DNA of 32,233 nucleotides from Planctomycetota bacterium (lineage in GTDB: Bacteria > Planctomycetota > Brocadiia > Brocadiales > Brocadiaceae), in contig JAHFOX010000016.1 of NCBI GenBank assembly GCA_023261445.1, positions 1 to 32,233 on the forward strand, read 5' to 3'. Under the pieces are notes generated by a model. It saw nothing but the letters and a program-made list of their open reading frames with translations. It had not been told where the DNA came from and searched no databases. Below are positions 1-8,867 of the stretch, piece by piece (position 1 is the stretch's first letter; every line of letters starts with the position of its first letter). The position numbers and the translations under genes were made by a program.

Positions 1-855
1 TATCGGCATTACCCCTGCCTGATTAACACGAAGGGGCAGGAAATGTCTTTGCCCACCATATACTTTTCTTCCACGTGTATGTTTCGCCTGTTGAACAGGT
101 ATGCGTCTTTGGCCCTGTGTGATATATACAACACCGCCAACAATTCCAAAAAACATACCTAACAAAACAATTAGTTTTACTATACCAATCTGATGTTCCG
201 CTGGGGTTACAGAAAATGTAAAATTTTGCATTACTTGAGAAAATGCCCATGGCAAGCGATCAATAATACCAACCATAATCACTATTGATATTCCGCTACC
301 AATCCCATGTTCTTCTATTTGTTCTCCGATCCACATCAGCACCATTGTACCTGTTGTCAAAAGAAGGGCTGCCATCATCTGAAATCCCACACCCTGAAGA
401 TAGACAGGAATAACAGGAACACCGTTGAACTCAACGGTATAAAGTGTCCTTGTCATAATAAATGCCTGAAAGAGGCATAGTCCAACTGTAGCAAGGCGTG
501 TGTACTGGTTAATTTTTTTCCTTCCTGCTTCACCTTCTTTTTGTAATTTTTCTAAATAAGGCACAACGCCAACCAGCAATTGGAAAATAATGGATGCGCT
601 AATATAGGGCATTACCCCTAAGCCAAATATTGCACCAGAAGTTAAAGCGCCACCAGCAAACATATCCACTAATCCCAATAACTGCCCAACACCAGTTTGT
701 GTAAATTGATTAAAATATGATTTTAGTACCGTTGTATCAATTCCCGGTATTGGTATATAAACCCCAATGCGACATAAAGCAATCAAACCTAATGTTATTA
801 ATACCTTTTTACGTAATTCTGGAATTCTAAATATATTTCCAAATTGTTCAATCAT
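1..855 (-). CDS. secY: SecY preprotein translocase channel subunit (3' end outside window)
   Basis: Central pore subunit of the SecYEG channel in the inner membrane. My translation from ATG at 855 gives 285 codons, open to base 1. It begins MIEQFGNIFRIPELRKK and continues through hydrophobic segments with typical SecY stretches such as VMPYISASIIFQLL and GIGSGISIVIMVGI, ending at LPLRVNQAGVMPI. SecY is usually about 430-450 residues, so roughly the last third is missing because of the window edge, not a mutation. The start overlaps the rplO stop in an ATGA quartet (852-855), so translation is probably coupled to rplO. It is the last visible gene of the spc group, its usual place. Confidence 0.97.
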   Translation of the reverse strand, partial: MIEQFGNIFRIPELRKKVLITLGLIALCRIGVYIPIPGIDTTVLKSYFNQFTQTGVGQLLGLVDMFAGGALTSGAIFGLGVMPYISASIIFQLLVGVVPYLEKLQKEGEAGRKKINQYTRLATVGLCLFQAFIMTRTLYTVEFNGVPVIPVYLQGVGFQMMAALLLTTGTMVLMWIGEQIEEHGIGSGISIVIMVGIIDRLPWAFSQVMQNFTFSVTPAEHQIGIVKLIVLLGMFFGIVGGVVYITQGQRRIPVQQAKHTRGRKVYGGQRHFLPLRVNQAGVMPI

Positions 856-1295
856 GATATGATCTTCACTTCTCCGCCAGCAGCCTTAATTTTCTCTGCA
901 GCCACTATACTGAATTTATGCGCTTCCACAGTCACGGGATTCTTAATTTCACCTTCACCCAACACCTTTATACCACATAACACTTTCCTAATAATTCCAG
1001 CTTCCTTCAGTTTGTCAGCATTTACAGTTGTTCCTTTGTCAAATTTAGCAATGTCTTTTACGTTGATTATTGTATACCTCTTTTTAAATGGATTGTTGAA
1101 TCCCCTTTTTGGCAAACGGCGAAAGAGCGGAGTTTGTCCACCTTCAAATTGTATTGATGTTTCATTACCTGATCTTGCAGTTGCCCCTTTACCACCTCTA
1201 CATGAAGTCTTTCCCATTCCTGACCCTCTGCCACGACCCACTCTTTTCTTACGTTTTCTATGAAATGGTATTGCTTTTAAGTCTGCAAGATTCAT
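852..1295 (-). CDS. rplO: 50S ribosomal protein L15
   Basis: Large-subunit protein that binds 23S rRNA late in assembly. It has 147 residues, normal for the family. The basic glycine-rich N-terminus (HRKRKKRVGRGRGSGMGKT, then SCRGGKGATAR) is the L15 signature, followed by FEGGQTPLFRRLPKRGFNN. Its ATG overlaps the rpsE stop by four bases (1292-1295), and its own stop overlaps the secY start by four bases, so the three genes are tightly coupled. rpmD (L30), which normally sits between rpsE and rplO, has no room here. Confidence 0.98.
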   Translation of the reverse strand: MNLADLKAIPFHRKRKKRVGRGRGSGMGKTSCRGGKGATARSGNETSIQFEGGQTPLFRRLPKRGFNNPFKKRYTIINVKDIAKFDKGTTVNADKLKEAGIIRKVLCGIKVLGEGEIKNPVTVEAHKFSIVAAEKIKAAGGEVKIIS

Positions 1296-1777
1296 GTTAT
1301 TTTCACTCCTCTTAACTCTTCTATTTCTTCTTTTGTCCTTAAGGCAGATAATCCTGCCAAAGTTGCTTTAGCTACATTAAGCGGATTCCTCTTGCCATAA
1401 CATTTAGTCAAGATATTTTTTATTCCTACTAATTCAAGTACAGCTCGCGCCGAAGCTCCAGCTTTAATCCCAGTTCCAGGGGAAGCAGGTTTTAAAAACA
1501 CGTTTGCGGCTTTATATCTTCCCCATACGATATGTGGCACAGTATCACCTTTTAACGGAACTTTAACTATCTGTTTTTTTGCTTCTTTAACTGCTTTGTT
1601 AACAGCATTTGGCACCTCTCGTGCCTTACCAAACCCAATTCCAACACTTCCCTTTTTATCACCGACGACTACAAGGGCACTAAAACTCATTGATTTACCA
1701 CCCTTTGTTACCGTTGTACAACGATTAATCCTTATAACTGTTTCCTCTAAATTTATAGGTTCTTCCGATCGTACCAA
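1292..1777 (-). CDS. rpsE: 30S ribosomal protein S5
   Basis: Small-subunit protein involved in decoding accuracy. It has 161 residues, slightly short but complete. It carries the dsRNA-binding fold stretch INRCTTVTKGGKSMSFSALVVVGD near the start and the later GTGIKAGASARAVLELVGI motif. The start is TTG at 1777, preceded by GGAG with a 7-base spacer. The next in-frame Met is about 30 residues in and would remove part of the fold, so TTG is the right choice. The gene ends in a 4-base overlap with rplO. Confidence 0.97.
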   Translation of the reverse strand: MVRSEEPINLEETVIRINRCTTVTKGGKSMSFSALVVVGDKKGSVGIGFGKAREVPNAVNKAVKEAKKQIVKVPLKGDTVPHIVWGRYKAANVFLKPASPGTGIKAGASARAVLELVGIKNILTKCYGKRNPLNVAKATLAGLSALRTKEEIEELRGVKIT

Positions 1778-1805
1778 ACTGAATCTCCTTGTAAGAATTC
1801 GATTT

Positions 1806-2174
1806 TTAAAAACTCAAATTGTGCTTCCTAGCACTTTCGGCTAAAGCCTTTATCCTGCCATGAAACTTGTAACCACCTTTATCAAATACAACTTTTGTAA
1901 TACCCTTCTTCTTCGCTTCTTCGGCAATCTTTTTTCCAACAATTTCCGCAGCCTTCACATTTCCCCCATAACGAATCTGTTCACAAATATCTGGAGATTG
2001 CGTTGATGCGGCAACCAATGTCTTTCCCTCAATATCATTAATAATTTGGCAGTAAATATGTTTTAAACTCCGATAGACACTTAAACGGGGCCTTTCGTTC
2101 GTTCCAAAAACTTTCTGCCTTGTTCTGAGATGACGCCTTGTTCTTTTACGTAATTTTTCTTTTATTCGATTCAT
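1806..2174 (-). CDS. rplR: 50S ribosomal protein L18
   Basis: 5S rRNA-binding protein of the central protuberance, working with L5. It has 122 residues. The basic N-terminus (RLRKRT-like [17 protein letters not shown]), [20 protein letters not shown], and the C-terminal [19 protein letters not shown] motif are all typical of L18. The ATG at 2174 has only a weak GGG-type ribosome binding site. It lies 23 bases after rplF and 28 before rpsE, in the standard spc order. Confidence 0.97.
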   Translation of the reverse strand: MNRIKEKLRKRTRRHLRTRQKVFGTNERPRLSVYRSLKHIYCQIINDIEGKTLVAASTQSPDICEQIRYGGNVKAAEIVGKKIAEEAKKKGITKVVFDKGGYKFHGRIKALAESARKHNLSF

Positions 2175-2197
2175 AGTTAATACCCATAATTAAGCTA

Positions 2198-2761
2198 CTA
2201 AGCCGCACCAGATGTGAATGCCTTTCCAGCCTTTCTTCTAATAACTTCATCCTCATACTTGACACCCATCCCTTTATATGGTTCAGGCGGTCTTAATCCT
2301 CTTATCACAGCCGAAAACTGGCCTACCATCTGCTTATCTGGACCAGAAATCGTCAACTTTGCAGGATTTGTAGGATTTGTAATATCCACTTTTATTCCTT
2401 TCGGAATCTCCAAACTCACCGGATGGGTATAACCAAGCGTTAACACAATGTCTTTACCCTGTACTTTTGCGTTATATCCTAGTCCAACAATCTCTAATTT
2501 TTTGGAATAACCTTTGGTCACACCCAACACCATATTCGCTATAAGTGCCCGAGTTAATCCATGCAGTGCTTTATAATATTTTTCGTCTGAAGGTCTTTTT
2601 ATCAATACTTGGTTGTCCTGTTGTTTATACTCCACAACAATATCTGGATGAAAGGTATGACTTAACTTACTCTTAGGTCCCTCAATATTTACTGTATTCC
2701 CACTTATTGATACTTTTACATCGCTTGGAACCTTAATTGGTTGCTTTCCTATTCGTGACAT
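2198..2761 (-). CDS. rplF: 50S ribosomal protein L6
   Basis: Large-subunit protein near the factor-binding site and the sarcin-ricin loop. It has 187 residues, slightly longer than the E. coli protein, with the two repeated L6 domains. The N-terminus MSRIGKQPIKVPSDVKV and the C-terminal signature around GPDKQMVGQFSAVIRGLRPPEPYKGMGVKY are diagnostic. A GGGG stretch precedes the ATG. Normal spc position between rpsH and rplR. Confidence 0.98.
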   Translation of the reverse strand: MSRIGKQPIKVPSDVKVSISGNTVNIEGPKSKLSHTFHPDIVVEYKQQDNQVLIKRPSDEKYYKALHGLTRALIANMVLGVTKGYSKKLEIVGLGYNAKVQGKDIVLTLGYTHPVSLEIPKGIKVDITNPTNPAKLTISGPDKQMVGQFSAVIRGLRPPEPYKGMGVKYEDEVIRRKAGKAFTSGAA

Positions 2762-2788
2762 TTCTAATCCCCTATCCAGACAAATTGT

Positions 2789-3190
2789 TTACGACACAAT
2801 ACAAAGAAGCTCGCCGCCTACTTTTAACTTTCTACATTCCTTATCTCCGACAATCCCTTTTGATGTAGAATATATCGCAGTCCCAATTCCACCCAGAACT
2901 CTCTCGATTTCTTCTACTTTCTTATAAACCCGCCTGCTTGATTTACTCGTCCTCTCAATTCTATTTATTATTTGCTGTTTTAGAGGACCGTACTTTAAGT
3001 AAACTCTAATCATTGACTGTTTATTATCAATAGCCACTTCTTTAAAGTCCTTTATAAAACCATCTTCTTTCAATATCTTTAAAATTGCCTTTTTAACCCG
3101 AGATGATGGCACGTCCACACTTTCCCGCATAATTATACTTGCATTTCTAATACGCGTAAGCATGTCAGAAATTGGATCTGTCATACACAT
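2789..3190 (-). CDS. rpsH: 30S ribosomal protein S8
   Basis: Primary 16S rRNA-binding protein and, in E. coli, the repressor of the spc operon. It has 133 residues with MTDPISDMLTRIRNAS at the N-terminus and the C-terminal STSKGIVGDKECRKLKVGGELLC. Two in-frame ATGs lie close together (codons 1 and 3). The AGGA site is about 9 bases from the first and about 15 from the second, so I use 3190, although MTDP is the usual family start. No S8-binding leader structure was recognised in the flanking gaps. Confidence 0.97.
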   Translation of the reverse strand: MCMTDPISDMLTRIRNASIIMRESVDVPSSRVKKAILKILKEDGFIKDFKEVAIDNKQSMIRVYLKYGPLKQQIINRIERTSKSSRRVYKKVEEIERVLGGIGTAIYSTSKGIVGDKECRKLKVGGELLCIVS

Positions 3191-3240
3191 TGTTATTTTC
3201 CTTTATTAAACACAATATCTAAATATGATTTATAATATTT

Positions 3241-3426
3241 CTACCAACTTGCCTTTTTGACACCTGGAATTTCACCTTTTGACGCCAATTTTCTAAAGCA
3301 TAGCCTACAAATTTGAAATTTTCTATAATAAGCCCTACGGCGACCGCATAACTTACACCTGTTATATTTCCTTGTCTTATATTTAGGTTCTTTTTTCGAT
3401 TTTTCTATCAGACACTTTCTTGCCAT
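3241..3426 (-). CDS. rpsN: 30S ribosomal protein S14, short zinc type
   Basis: Small-subunit head protein that helps S3 and S10 dock. At 61 residues this is the short, zinc-binding form, not the roughly 100-residue zinc-free form. The four cysteines are C24-X2-C27 and C40-X2-C43, in RCKLCGRRR and [10 protein letters not shown], and the end [11 protein letters not shown] is typical. GAGGAG precedes the ATG at good spacing. It lies in the normal place between rplE and rpsH. Confidence 0.98.
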   Translation of the reverse strand: MARKCLIEKSKKEPKYKTRKYNRCKLCGRRRAYYRKFQICRLCFRKLASKGEIPGVKKASW

Positions 3427-3441
3427 TCACACTCCTCTTTC

Positions 3442-3984
3442 TTATTCAGACTTAAAAGGCATACCTAACAATTTTAATAACTCACAAGATTGTTCATTTG
3501 AATTGCCTGTAACAACCATTGTAACATCCATACCTTGTACGGATTCAACTGTTTCGATACTTATTTCTGGGAATACAATCTGTTCCGTAAGTCCTAATGT
3601 GTAATTTCCACGACCGTCAAAAGCTTTTGGTGAAAGCCCCCTAAAATCTTTTATTCTCGGCAATACTATGCTAATCAAACGATCCAGAAACTCAAACATC
3701 CTTTTCCCGCGAAGCGTTACTTTACAACCGATAGGTTGCCCCTTACGTAATTTAAAACCTGATATAGCCTTTTTTGCTTTGGTGATAAGTGGCTTTTGCC
3801 CAGTAATTACTGTTAGATGTTTTGATGCTTCCTCCACAAGTTTCTTATTATCTATTGCTTTGCCTACACCCATATTAACAACTATCTTTTGAAGTTTAGG
3901 TACGGCTAATTTATTTTTATAACCATATTTCTTCGTCAACAAAGACACTACTTGTTGTTGATATTTTTCTAATATTCTTGCCAT
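3442..3984 (-). CDS. rplE: 50S ribosomal protein L5
   Basis: 5S rRNA-binding protein of the central protuberance that contacts the P-site tRNA. It has 180 residues, the usual length. Motifs include VPKLQKIVVNMGVG, the stretch TGQKPLITKAKKAISGFKLRKGQPIG, and DFRGLSPKAFDGRGNYTLGLTEQIVFPEI. AAGGA lies 8 bases before the ATG. It follows rplX by 18 bases and precedes rpsN by 15. Confidence 0.98.
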   Translation of the reverse strand: MARILEKYQQQVVSLLTKKYGYKNKLAVPKLQKIVVNMGVGKAIDNKKLVEEASKHLTVITGQKPLITKAKKAISGFKLRKGQPIGCKVTLRGKRMFEFLDRLISIVLPRIKDFRGLSPKAFDGRGNYTLGLTEQIVFPEISIETVESVQGMDVTMVVTGNSNEQSCELLKLLGMPFKSE

Positions 3985-4002
3985 ATTCCTAATCCTTAAG
4001 CT

Positions 4003-4338
4003 TCATTCAGCCGATATTATCTCAGACCCACAATATACACATACGCGAAGTTTGTTACCATTCTCTAAAATCTTCTTTCTAGTTCTTACTCCACTGCCAT
4101 TCTTTTCACAGTTTCTATTTTGACAAACAGGCAAAATACTTGCAACGGATATCGAAGCTTCTTTCTGTATTCGCCCACCCTGTGGACTTTTCTGACTTGG
4201 TTTTGTATGTCTATAAACTAACTTGACTCCTTTTATTACAACTCTATTTTTATCTCGTAAAACTTTTATTACTTTTCCTGTTTTACCAGCTTCGTTGCCA
4301 GCCATTACAGCTACCAAATCGTTCTTACAAACATGCAT
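4003..4338 (-). CDS. rplX: 50S ribosomal protein L24 with C-terminal cysteine pairs
   Basis: Assembly-initiating large-subunit protein with an N-terminal KOW motif (AGNEAGKTGKVIKVLRDKNRVVIKGV, residues about 13-38). I place the start at ATG 4338 (111 residues) because GGAG sits 6 bases upstream. An upstream in-frame TTG at 4350 would put that site inside the gene. The C-terminal half has C72-X4-C77 and C100-X2-C103, arranged like a zinc ribbon. E. coli L24 lacks these, although Cys-bearing L24 forms are known elsewhere. Zinc binding is an inference. Confidence 0.95.
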   Translation of the reverse strand: MHVCKNDLVAVMAGNEAGKTGKVIKVLRDKNRVVIKGVKLVYRHTKPSQKSPQGGRIQKEASISVASILPVCQNRNCEKNGSGVRTRKKILENGNKLRVCVYCGSEIISAE

Positions 4339-4387
4339 AAGTATCTCCAAAAGTATTTTTCAACTTCTTCTGCCATCAAAAATATAT

Positions 4388-4756
4388 TTATACTACTTCC
4401 GCAGCTAAAGATATTATCTTCATAAAATTCTTCTGTCTTAACTCCCTAGCAACTGCGCCAAATATACGAGTGCCTTTAGGATTGCCATCATCATCAATAA
4501 TAACAATTGCATTTTTATCGAACTTCAAATACGATCCGTCTTCTCTGCGTACGTTTTTCTTTGTCCGTACTACAACCCCTCTTACAACGTCTCCTTTTTT
4601 TACAACTCCACCAGGAATTGCCTTCTTAACCGCCGCAACAATTATATCCCCAACTGTTGCATACCTTCTACCAGAACCACCTAATACTTTTATACACGTA
4701 GCCCTTTTGGCACCACTATTGTCGGCTATATCTAATTTTGTTTGTTCCATTATCAT
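4388..4756 (-). CDS. rplN: 50S ribosomal protein L14
   Basis: Highly conserved large-subunit protein at the subunit interface (bridge B8) and the docking site of the silencing factor RsfS. It has 122 residues, exactly the family length. The N-terminus [27 protein letters not shown] and the end [28 protein letters not shown] are diagnostic. The ATG at 4756 is preceded by AGGG at 8 bases. The second in-frame ATG at codon 3 is less likely because L14 normally begins MIQ. Confidence 0.98.
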   Translation of the reverse strand: MIMEQTKLDIADNSGAKRATCIKVLGGSGRRYATVGDIIVAAVKKAIPGGVVKKGDVVRGVVVRTKKNVRREDGSYLKFDKNAIVIIDDDGNPKGTRIFGAVARELRQKNFMKIISLAAEVV

Positions 4757-4774
4757 TTAAGAAACCCTTATAAT

Positions 4775-5044
4775 CTAAATCTTTGTTTTATCAATGATGC
4801 GAACTAGTTTAGTACTTTTCGTTTTACTTAGGGGTCTTGTCTCTACAATCTCTACTTTATCGCCTATTTTCGCCTGATTGTTCTCGTCGTGTGCCTTATA
4901 AATTGAAGACCTTTTTCTATACTTGCCATATATTGGATGTTTTACCATGCGGATTACCTCAACAACTATAGTCTTCTGCATCTTTTTCCCCGTTACTACT
5001 CCAACAATTTTCTTTCTTCTTCCTCTTTCGGTTCCAACACCCAT
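4775..5044 (-). CDS. rpsQ: 30S ribosomal protein S17
   Basis: Primary 16S rRNA-binding protein with an OB fold. It has 89 residues. The core [21 protein letters not shown] and the signature [24 protein letters not shown] are clear. The N-terminus has a short extra basic stretch ([12 protein letters not shown]). Only two bases separate it from the rpmC stop, and its G-rich ribosome binding site lies inside the rpmC 3' end, so translation is probably coupled. Confidence 0.97.
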   Translation of the reverse strand: MGVGTERGRRKKIVGVVTGKKMQKTIVVEVIRMVKHPIYGKYRKRSSIYKAHDENNQAKIGDKVEIVETRPLSKTKSTKLVRIIDKTKI

Positions 5045-5046
5045 TT

Positions 5047-5274
5047 TTAACTTACGCCCCCTTCTTTGTTGAGATGTTTATTGATACCCAAATCCATCTC
5101 TCTAAGGATCGTTTTTAATCTTGCAATATTCTTCCGACTATCTTTCCTTTGCGCTGGACTTCTAGACTCGCCTGCCTGCCATTGAAATCGGATGTTTAAC
5201 AATTCTCTTCTGCAAGCATTAATTTCATCTACAATTTCTTGTCGAGATTTAATTCTAATTTCACTGGCATTCAA
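5047..5274 (-). CDS. rpmC: 50S ribosomal protein L29
   Basis: Small two-helix protein at the polypeptide exit tunnel rim that helps bind trigger factor and SRP. It has 75 residues with the L29 patterns [13 protein letters not shown] and [13 protein letters not shown]. The start is TTG at 5274, overlapping the rplP TGA stop by four bases. A GGAG 9 bases upstream supports it, and no in-frame ATG exists nearby. The TTG start and overlap suggest translational coupling to rplP. Confidence 0.94.
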   Translation of the reverse strand: MNASEIRIKSRQEIVDEINACRRELLNIRFQWQAGESRSPAQRKDSRKNIARLKTILREMDLGINKHLNKEGGVS

Positions 5275-5690
5275 ACTGTCTTTCTCCTTTGTACAAGCCT
5301 TACTTTAACAGGCATTTTGTGAGCTATTCTATTAAATGTCTGCTTTGCTATTTCTTCGTTGATGCCGCTTAATTCATATACAATCGTTCCCGGTTTTACC
5401 ACAGCTACCCAGAACTCTGGTTCGCCCTTACCTTTACCCATACGAGTTTCAATAGGCTTTGATGTTACAGATTTGTGAGGAAAAACCCTTATAGTTAACT
5501 TACCTTCCCTTGGAAGATATTGAGATGCTGATACCCTTCCTGCCTCAAGCTGTTGGGCGGTAATCCACCCCGGCTCCAAAGATTGCAAACCAAACTCACC
5601 AAAGGCTACAGTATTACATCTCGTTGCATTCCCTTTAATTTTTTGCCTTTGCGTCTTCCTGAACTTCACTCTCTTTGGCATCAGGCGCAT
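5271..5690 (-). CDS. rplP: 50S ribosomal protein L16
   Basis: Large-subunit protein near the A-site tRNA elbow, needed for peptidyl transferase centre maturation. It has 139 residues. Motifs are [28 protein letters not shown]-like [21 protein letters not shown], and the end [17 protein letters not shown]. The ATG at 5690 has AAGGAG at 7 bases, better placed than for the Met at codon 4. This start makes a 56-base overlap with the 3' end of rpsC, unusually long for this pair. Confidence 0.96.
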   Translation of the reverse strand: MRLMPKRVKFRKTQRQKIKGNATRCNTVAFGEFGLQSLEPGWITAQQLEAGRVSASQYLPREGKLTIRVFPHKSVTSKPIETRMGKGKGEPEFWVAVVKPGTIVYELSGINEEIAKQTFNRIAHKMPVKVRLVQRRKTV

Positions 5691-6333
5691 GCTTTTTCTC
5701 CTTATCGGAACTAATCAAACCTTTGTAAATCCACACTTTCACCCCAATTACTCCATACGTCGTTTTAGCTTCTGCAAAACCATAATCAACATCCGCTCTT
5801 AATGTATGCAAAGGAATACTTCCTGTTGTCATTTTTTCAGCTCTTGCAATCTCCGCCCCACCCAAACGTCCCGCCACTCTAATCTTCACACCTTTTGCAC
5901 CCGCATCTATCGAAGAGTCCATTGCTTTTTTCATCGTTCTTCTGAAGGCTGCGCGTTTTTCCAATTGTTCAGCTATACTTTCTGCAACAAGTTGCGCCTG
6001 TAACTCAGGCTTTGTAATTTCTTTTATCTTTATAACAACATCACGACCAATAAGTTTCTGTATCTCGTCTTTAAGCTTATCAACCTCAGCCCCTTTTCGA
6101 CCAATAATTAAGCCAGGGCGCGCAGTGTGCAACGTTACTTTTGCATCTTGTCTAGTTCTTTCAATCTCTATAAGTGATATACCTGCAAAACTATAATTCT
6201 TCTTAATCATCTTTCGTATCTTCTGGTCTTCGACTAGCAAAGTGCCAAAAGATTTTTTGTCGGCATACCAAAGAGACCTCCATCCCTGTGTAATACCTAA
6301 CCTAAAACCTATCGGGCAAACCTTCTGACCCAT
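5635..6333 (-). CDS. rpsC: 30S ribosomal protein S3
   Basis: mRNA entry-channel protein of the 30S head, with helicase-like activity alongside S4 and S5. It has 232 residues, the E. coli length. The KH domain shows [20 protein letters not shown] with the GRKG loop at residues 78-81. The C-terminal S3 domain shows [19 protein letters not shown]. The last ~18 residues (from [11 protein letters not shown]) form a charged tail whose DNA also encodes the L16 N-terminus in another frame. GAGGAG precedes the ATG. Confidence 0.98.
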   Translation of the reverse strand: MGQKVCPIGFRLGITQGWRSLWYADKKSFGTLLVEDQKIRKMIKKNYSFAGISLIEIERTRQDAKVTLHTARPGLIIGRKGAEVDKLKDEIQKLIGRDVVIKIKEITKPELQAQLVAESIAEQLEKRAAFRRTMKKAMDSSIDAGAKGVKIRVAGRLGGAEIARAEKMTTGSIPLHTLRADVDYGFAEAKTTYGVIGVKVWIYKGLISSDKEKKHAPDAKESEVQEDAKAKN

Positions 6334-6371
6334 CTTATCTCCTCAATATTTATTGTTGATACTACTAATAT

Positions 6372-6713
6372 TTATACTTTTATTTTTTTAGACAAAACAA
6401 CTGTAATATGACTTGAACGTTTCAATATACGCGCCGACATGCCGCGCGGTCTGCAACGCTGCCATTTTCTAGTCGGCCCTGCATCCACCAAAGCTTGTGT
6501 TACATACAGGGAATCAACATCCACATCTAAATTCTCGTTTGCGGCAGCAATTGCCGCCCTTATCACCCTGTCAATCATGTAAGAAGCCCGTTTATGTGTT
6601 ACCCTTAAAATTCTTAATGCATCGTTAACTGATTTCCCACGAATAAGGTCTATTACATATCTTGCCTTTCGTGGCGATATTCTAGCGTATTTATAACATG
6701 ATCTAAATTCCAT
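6372..6713 (-). CDS. rplV: 50S ribosomal protein L22
   Basis: Exit-tunnel protein whose beta hairpin lines the constriction near macrolide sites. From ATG 6713 it has 113 residues, the normal length, with MEFRSCYKYARISPRKARYVIDLIRGK at the start and GPTRKWQRCRPRGMSARILKRSSHITVVL near the end. AAAGG lies about 9 bases before this ATG. A TTG 18 bases further upstream is in frame, but would place that site inside the gene, so it is rejected. Normal position between rpsS and rpsC. Confidence 0.97.
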   Translation of the reverse strand: MEFRSCYKYARISPRKARYVIDLIRGKSVNDALRILRVTHKRASYMIDRVIRAAIAAANENLDVDVDSLYVTQALVDAGPTRKWQRCRPRGMSARILKRSSHITVVLSKKIKV

Positions 6714-6764
6714 GGTTTTATAACCTTTCAACGTAACAACAGAAGAATTAGCTTTTACAACCTA

Positions 6765-7049
6765 TTAACCGTGCGGGGTCTCCTTTTTCTTTACACCCCC
6801 ATGTGCTCTAAATGTTCGCGTTTGTGCAAACTCTCCCAGCTTATGCCCTACCATATCATCTGTAACAAAAAGCTTGTGAAATATTTTACCGTTATGAACC
6901 ATAAAGGTATGAGAAACAAAATCAGGCACAACGGTGCAACTTCTTGCCCATGTTTTTATAGGTTCACTGCTTCCAATTTCTTTTTGTTTCAATACTTTTT
7001 TCATTAACTTATTATCAACGTATGGCCCCTTTTTAACGGAACGACTCAT
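6765..7049 (-). CDS. rpsS: 30S ribosomal protein S19
   Basis: Protein of the 30S head that contacts S13 and the A-site region. It has 94 residues. MSRSVKKGPYVDNKLMKKV, the core IKTWARSCTVVPDFVSHTFMVHNGK and HKLGEFAQTRTFRAHG are the family signature. An AGGAG site precedes the ATG. It lies 28 bases after rplB and 51 before rplV. Confidence 0.98.
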   Translation of the reverse strand: MSRSVKKGPYVDNKLMKKVLKQKEIGSSEPIKTWARSCTVVPDFVSHTFMVHNGKIFHKLFVTDDMVGHKLGEFAQTRTFRAHGGVKKKETPHG

Positions 7050-7077
7050 AACATCTCCTAAGTACTAATATTTAACT

Positions 7078-7923
7078 TTATAAATTACCCCTTGCACCAA
7101 TTCTTCTTCTGCGAATAATAAATTTATTGCTTAATGCCTTCTTTTTCCTGGTTTTTCCACCCTTTGCCAACAAACCTGTCCTTGAGCAAGGATGCCTTCC
7201 ACCACCGCTTCTGCCTTCACCACCACCTAAAGGATGCGCTACTGGATTTTGTGCTACCCCTCTCACATGAGGCCTTATTCCCATCCAACGCTTTCTACCA
7301 GCTTTTCCCAATCTGATGTTACTATGATCCAGATTCCCAAGTTGCCCTATTGTAGCCCTACAATCAATAAATACCTTTCTTACCTCTCCCGACGGGAGCA
7401 CAATATGCGCATAATCACCTTCTTTGGCTAGTAATTTAGCCATTCCACCGGCAGAACGGACTAATTGCCCGCCCTGACCAATACGTAATTCGATATTATG
7501 TACGTCTAAACCTAATGGTATGTTTTTTAACGGCATACAATTACCAATTTCGGGCTCAACTTTTTCACCCGACATTATAACATGTCCAACCTGTATCTTT
7601 TCTGGTGCGAGTATATATCTCTTTTCTCCATCTGCGTAATGTAACAAGGCAATTCGTACGGTTCTATTTGGATCATATTCCACACTTGCAACTTTTGCCG
7701 GAACATTATCTTTTCTGCGTTTGAAATCAATAACCCTATAGTGTCTTCTACTTCTACCACCTATATGTTCTGCCGTTATCTTGCCCTCGGCATTTCTCCC
7801 GCCAGTTTTTCTTAAAGGCTCTAATAACGATTTTTCAGGTTTAGTCTTTGTAATTTCAGAAAAATCTGAAACACTCGCAAATCTTCTACCCGCAGTTGTT
7901 GGTTTATAAAATTTAATACCCAT
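7078..7923 (-). CDS. rplB: 50S ribosomal protein L2
   Basis: Universal protein close to the peptidyl transferase centre and needed for subunit association. It has 281 residues. [20 protein letters not shown] (residues 221-240) includes His230, aligned with the conserved histidine (His229 in E. coli). The C-terminus carries the basic segment [24 protein letters not shown]. The start [21 protein letters not shown] is slightly unusual: the family more often begins MAxKxYKPxTPGRR. AAGGAT precedes the ATG. Confidence 0.98.
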   Translation of the reverse strand: MGIKFYKPTTAGRRFASVSDFSEITKTKPEKSLLEPLRKTGGRNAEGKITAEHIGGRSRRHYRVIDFKRRKDNVPAKVASVEYDPNRTVRIALLHYADGEKRYILAPEKIQVGHVIMSGEKVEPEIGNCMPLKNIPLGLDVHNIELRIGQGGQLVRSAGGMAKLLAKEGDYAHIVLPSGEVRKVFIDCRATIGQLGNLDHSNIRLGKAGRKRWMGIRPHVRGVAQNPVAHPLGGGEGRSGGGRHPCSRTGLLAKGGKTRKKKALSNKFIIRRRRIGARGNL

Positions 7924-7955
7924 AATATTTATCCTTTTCTGCTACCCTTCAAACC

Positions 7956-8237
7956 TCAATAGCCAAAATCTATGGTACTTCCTTCTTTCAGTGTAACTAT
8001 GGCTTTTTTCCAATTTTTCGCTCTACCTAACCGAAACCTTACTCTTTTTCTCTTACCCTTTTTAACAATCGTCCTAACATCTTGAACTTTTACATTAAAG
8101 AATTTCTCTACTGCACCTTTGATCTGTATTTTATTTGCTTTTAAATCAACCTCAAAATGATATGAGTTTGTTGCCTCCCCATCTGCAACACTCTTTTCAG
8201 TTCGCAAAGGTTTTTTTATTATGTTATAGCTATCCAT
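7956..8237 (-). CDS. rplW: 50S ribosomal protein L23
   Basis: Exit-tunnel rim protein and main dock for trigger factor and SRP. From ATG 8237 it has 93 residues, beginning MDSYNIIKKPLRTEKSV, matching the usual IxxPxxTEKS pattern; the family's VRFRLGRAKNWKKAIVTL stretch follows. A GTG nine bases upstream (8246) is in frame but only 2 bases from the GGAG site, too close to be used. The ATG is 11 bases from the site. Confidence 0.94.
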   Translation of the reverse strand: MDSYNIIKKPLRTEKSVADGEATNSYHFEVDLKANKIQIKGAVEKFFNVKVQDVRTIVKKGKRKRVRFRLGRAKNWKKAIVTLKEGSTIDFGY

Positions 8238-8251
8238 GAGGTACACAACTC

Positions 8252-8863
8252 CTATTTTATACTACCTAAGGCTTCCTTTGTTATTAATATTTTTTCTGAC
8301 TTAAGAACTTCGTATGCGTTCAATTCGGCACTTGACATTATTCTTGCATAAGGAATGTTTCTTGCAGATTTCCATACTGTTTCATCTGCCTTTTGTGTTA
8401 CTATTAAACACCTATCGCCTAAAATTCCAAATGTTTTCAATATCTCAGTCATTTGCTTTGTTTTTGGAGCAGCAAAATTCAAGTCTTCCACCACAACCAA
8501 CTCATTGTCCCTAAACTTTGATGCCAATGCTGAAAAAAGGGCTTGTCTTTTTGCCTTTTTTGGAATTGAGTAAGAATAGTCTCTTGGCCTCGGACCAAAT
8601 GCTATTCCACCACCTTTCCAAATAGGTGAACGAATACTTCCCGCCCTTGCTCTGCCTGTATGTTTTTGCACCCAAGGTTTTTTTCCACCACCTGCAACCT
8701 CACCTCTCGTTTTTGTACAAGCCGTTCCCTGCCTTTTGTTTGCTTCATACATAGTTACAACATCTCGCATTAATTTATTGCGAACAGGACCACCAAATTT
8801 CTCTGCGTCTAGTGGGATTTTATCTGTTTTTTCACCTTGTTTGTTATACACTTGTATTTCCAT
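8252..8863 (-). CDS. rplD: 50S ribosomal protein L4
   Basis: Exit-tunnel protein; in E. coli it also represses the S10 operon. It has 203 residues. The extended loop that reaches the tunnel wall is present: GTACTKTRGEVAGGGKKPWVQKHTGRARAGSIRSPIWKGGGIAFGPRPRDY (about residues 46-96, described here by its ends). The Rossmann-like C-terminal half continues to KILITKEALGSIK. It lies 4 bases after rplC, so translation is probably coupled. No L4-type leader structure was seen before rpsJ. Confidence 0.97.
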   Translation of the reverse strand: MEIQVYNKQGEKTDKIPLDAEKFGGPVRNKLMRDVVTMYEANKRQGTACTKTRGEVAGGGKKPWVQKHTGRARAGSIRSPIWKGGGIAFGPRPRDYSYSIPKKAKRQALFSALASKFRDNELVVVEDLNFAAPKTKQMTEILKTFGILGDRCLIVTQKADETVWKSARNIPYARIMSSAELNAYEVLKSEKILITKEALGSIK

Positions 8864-8867
8864 GCTT

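Noticed and set aside
4339-4350. TTG start for rplX giving four more residues
   Set aside because: The GGAG site would lie inside the coding region; it is well placed for the ATG at 4338.
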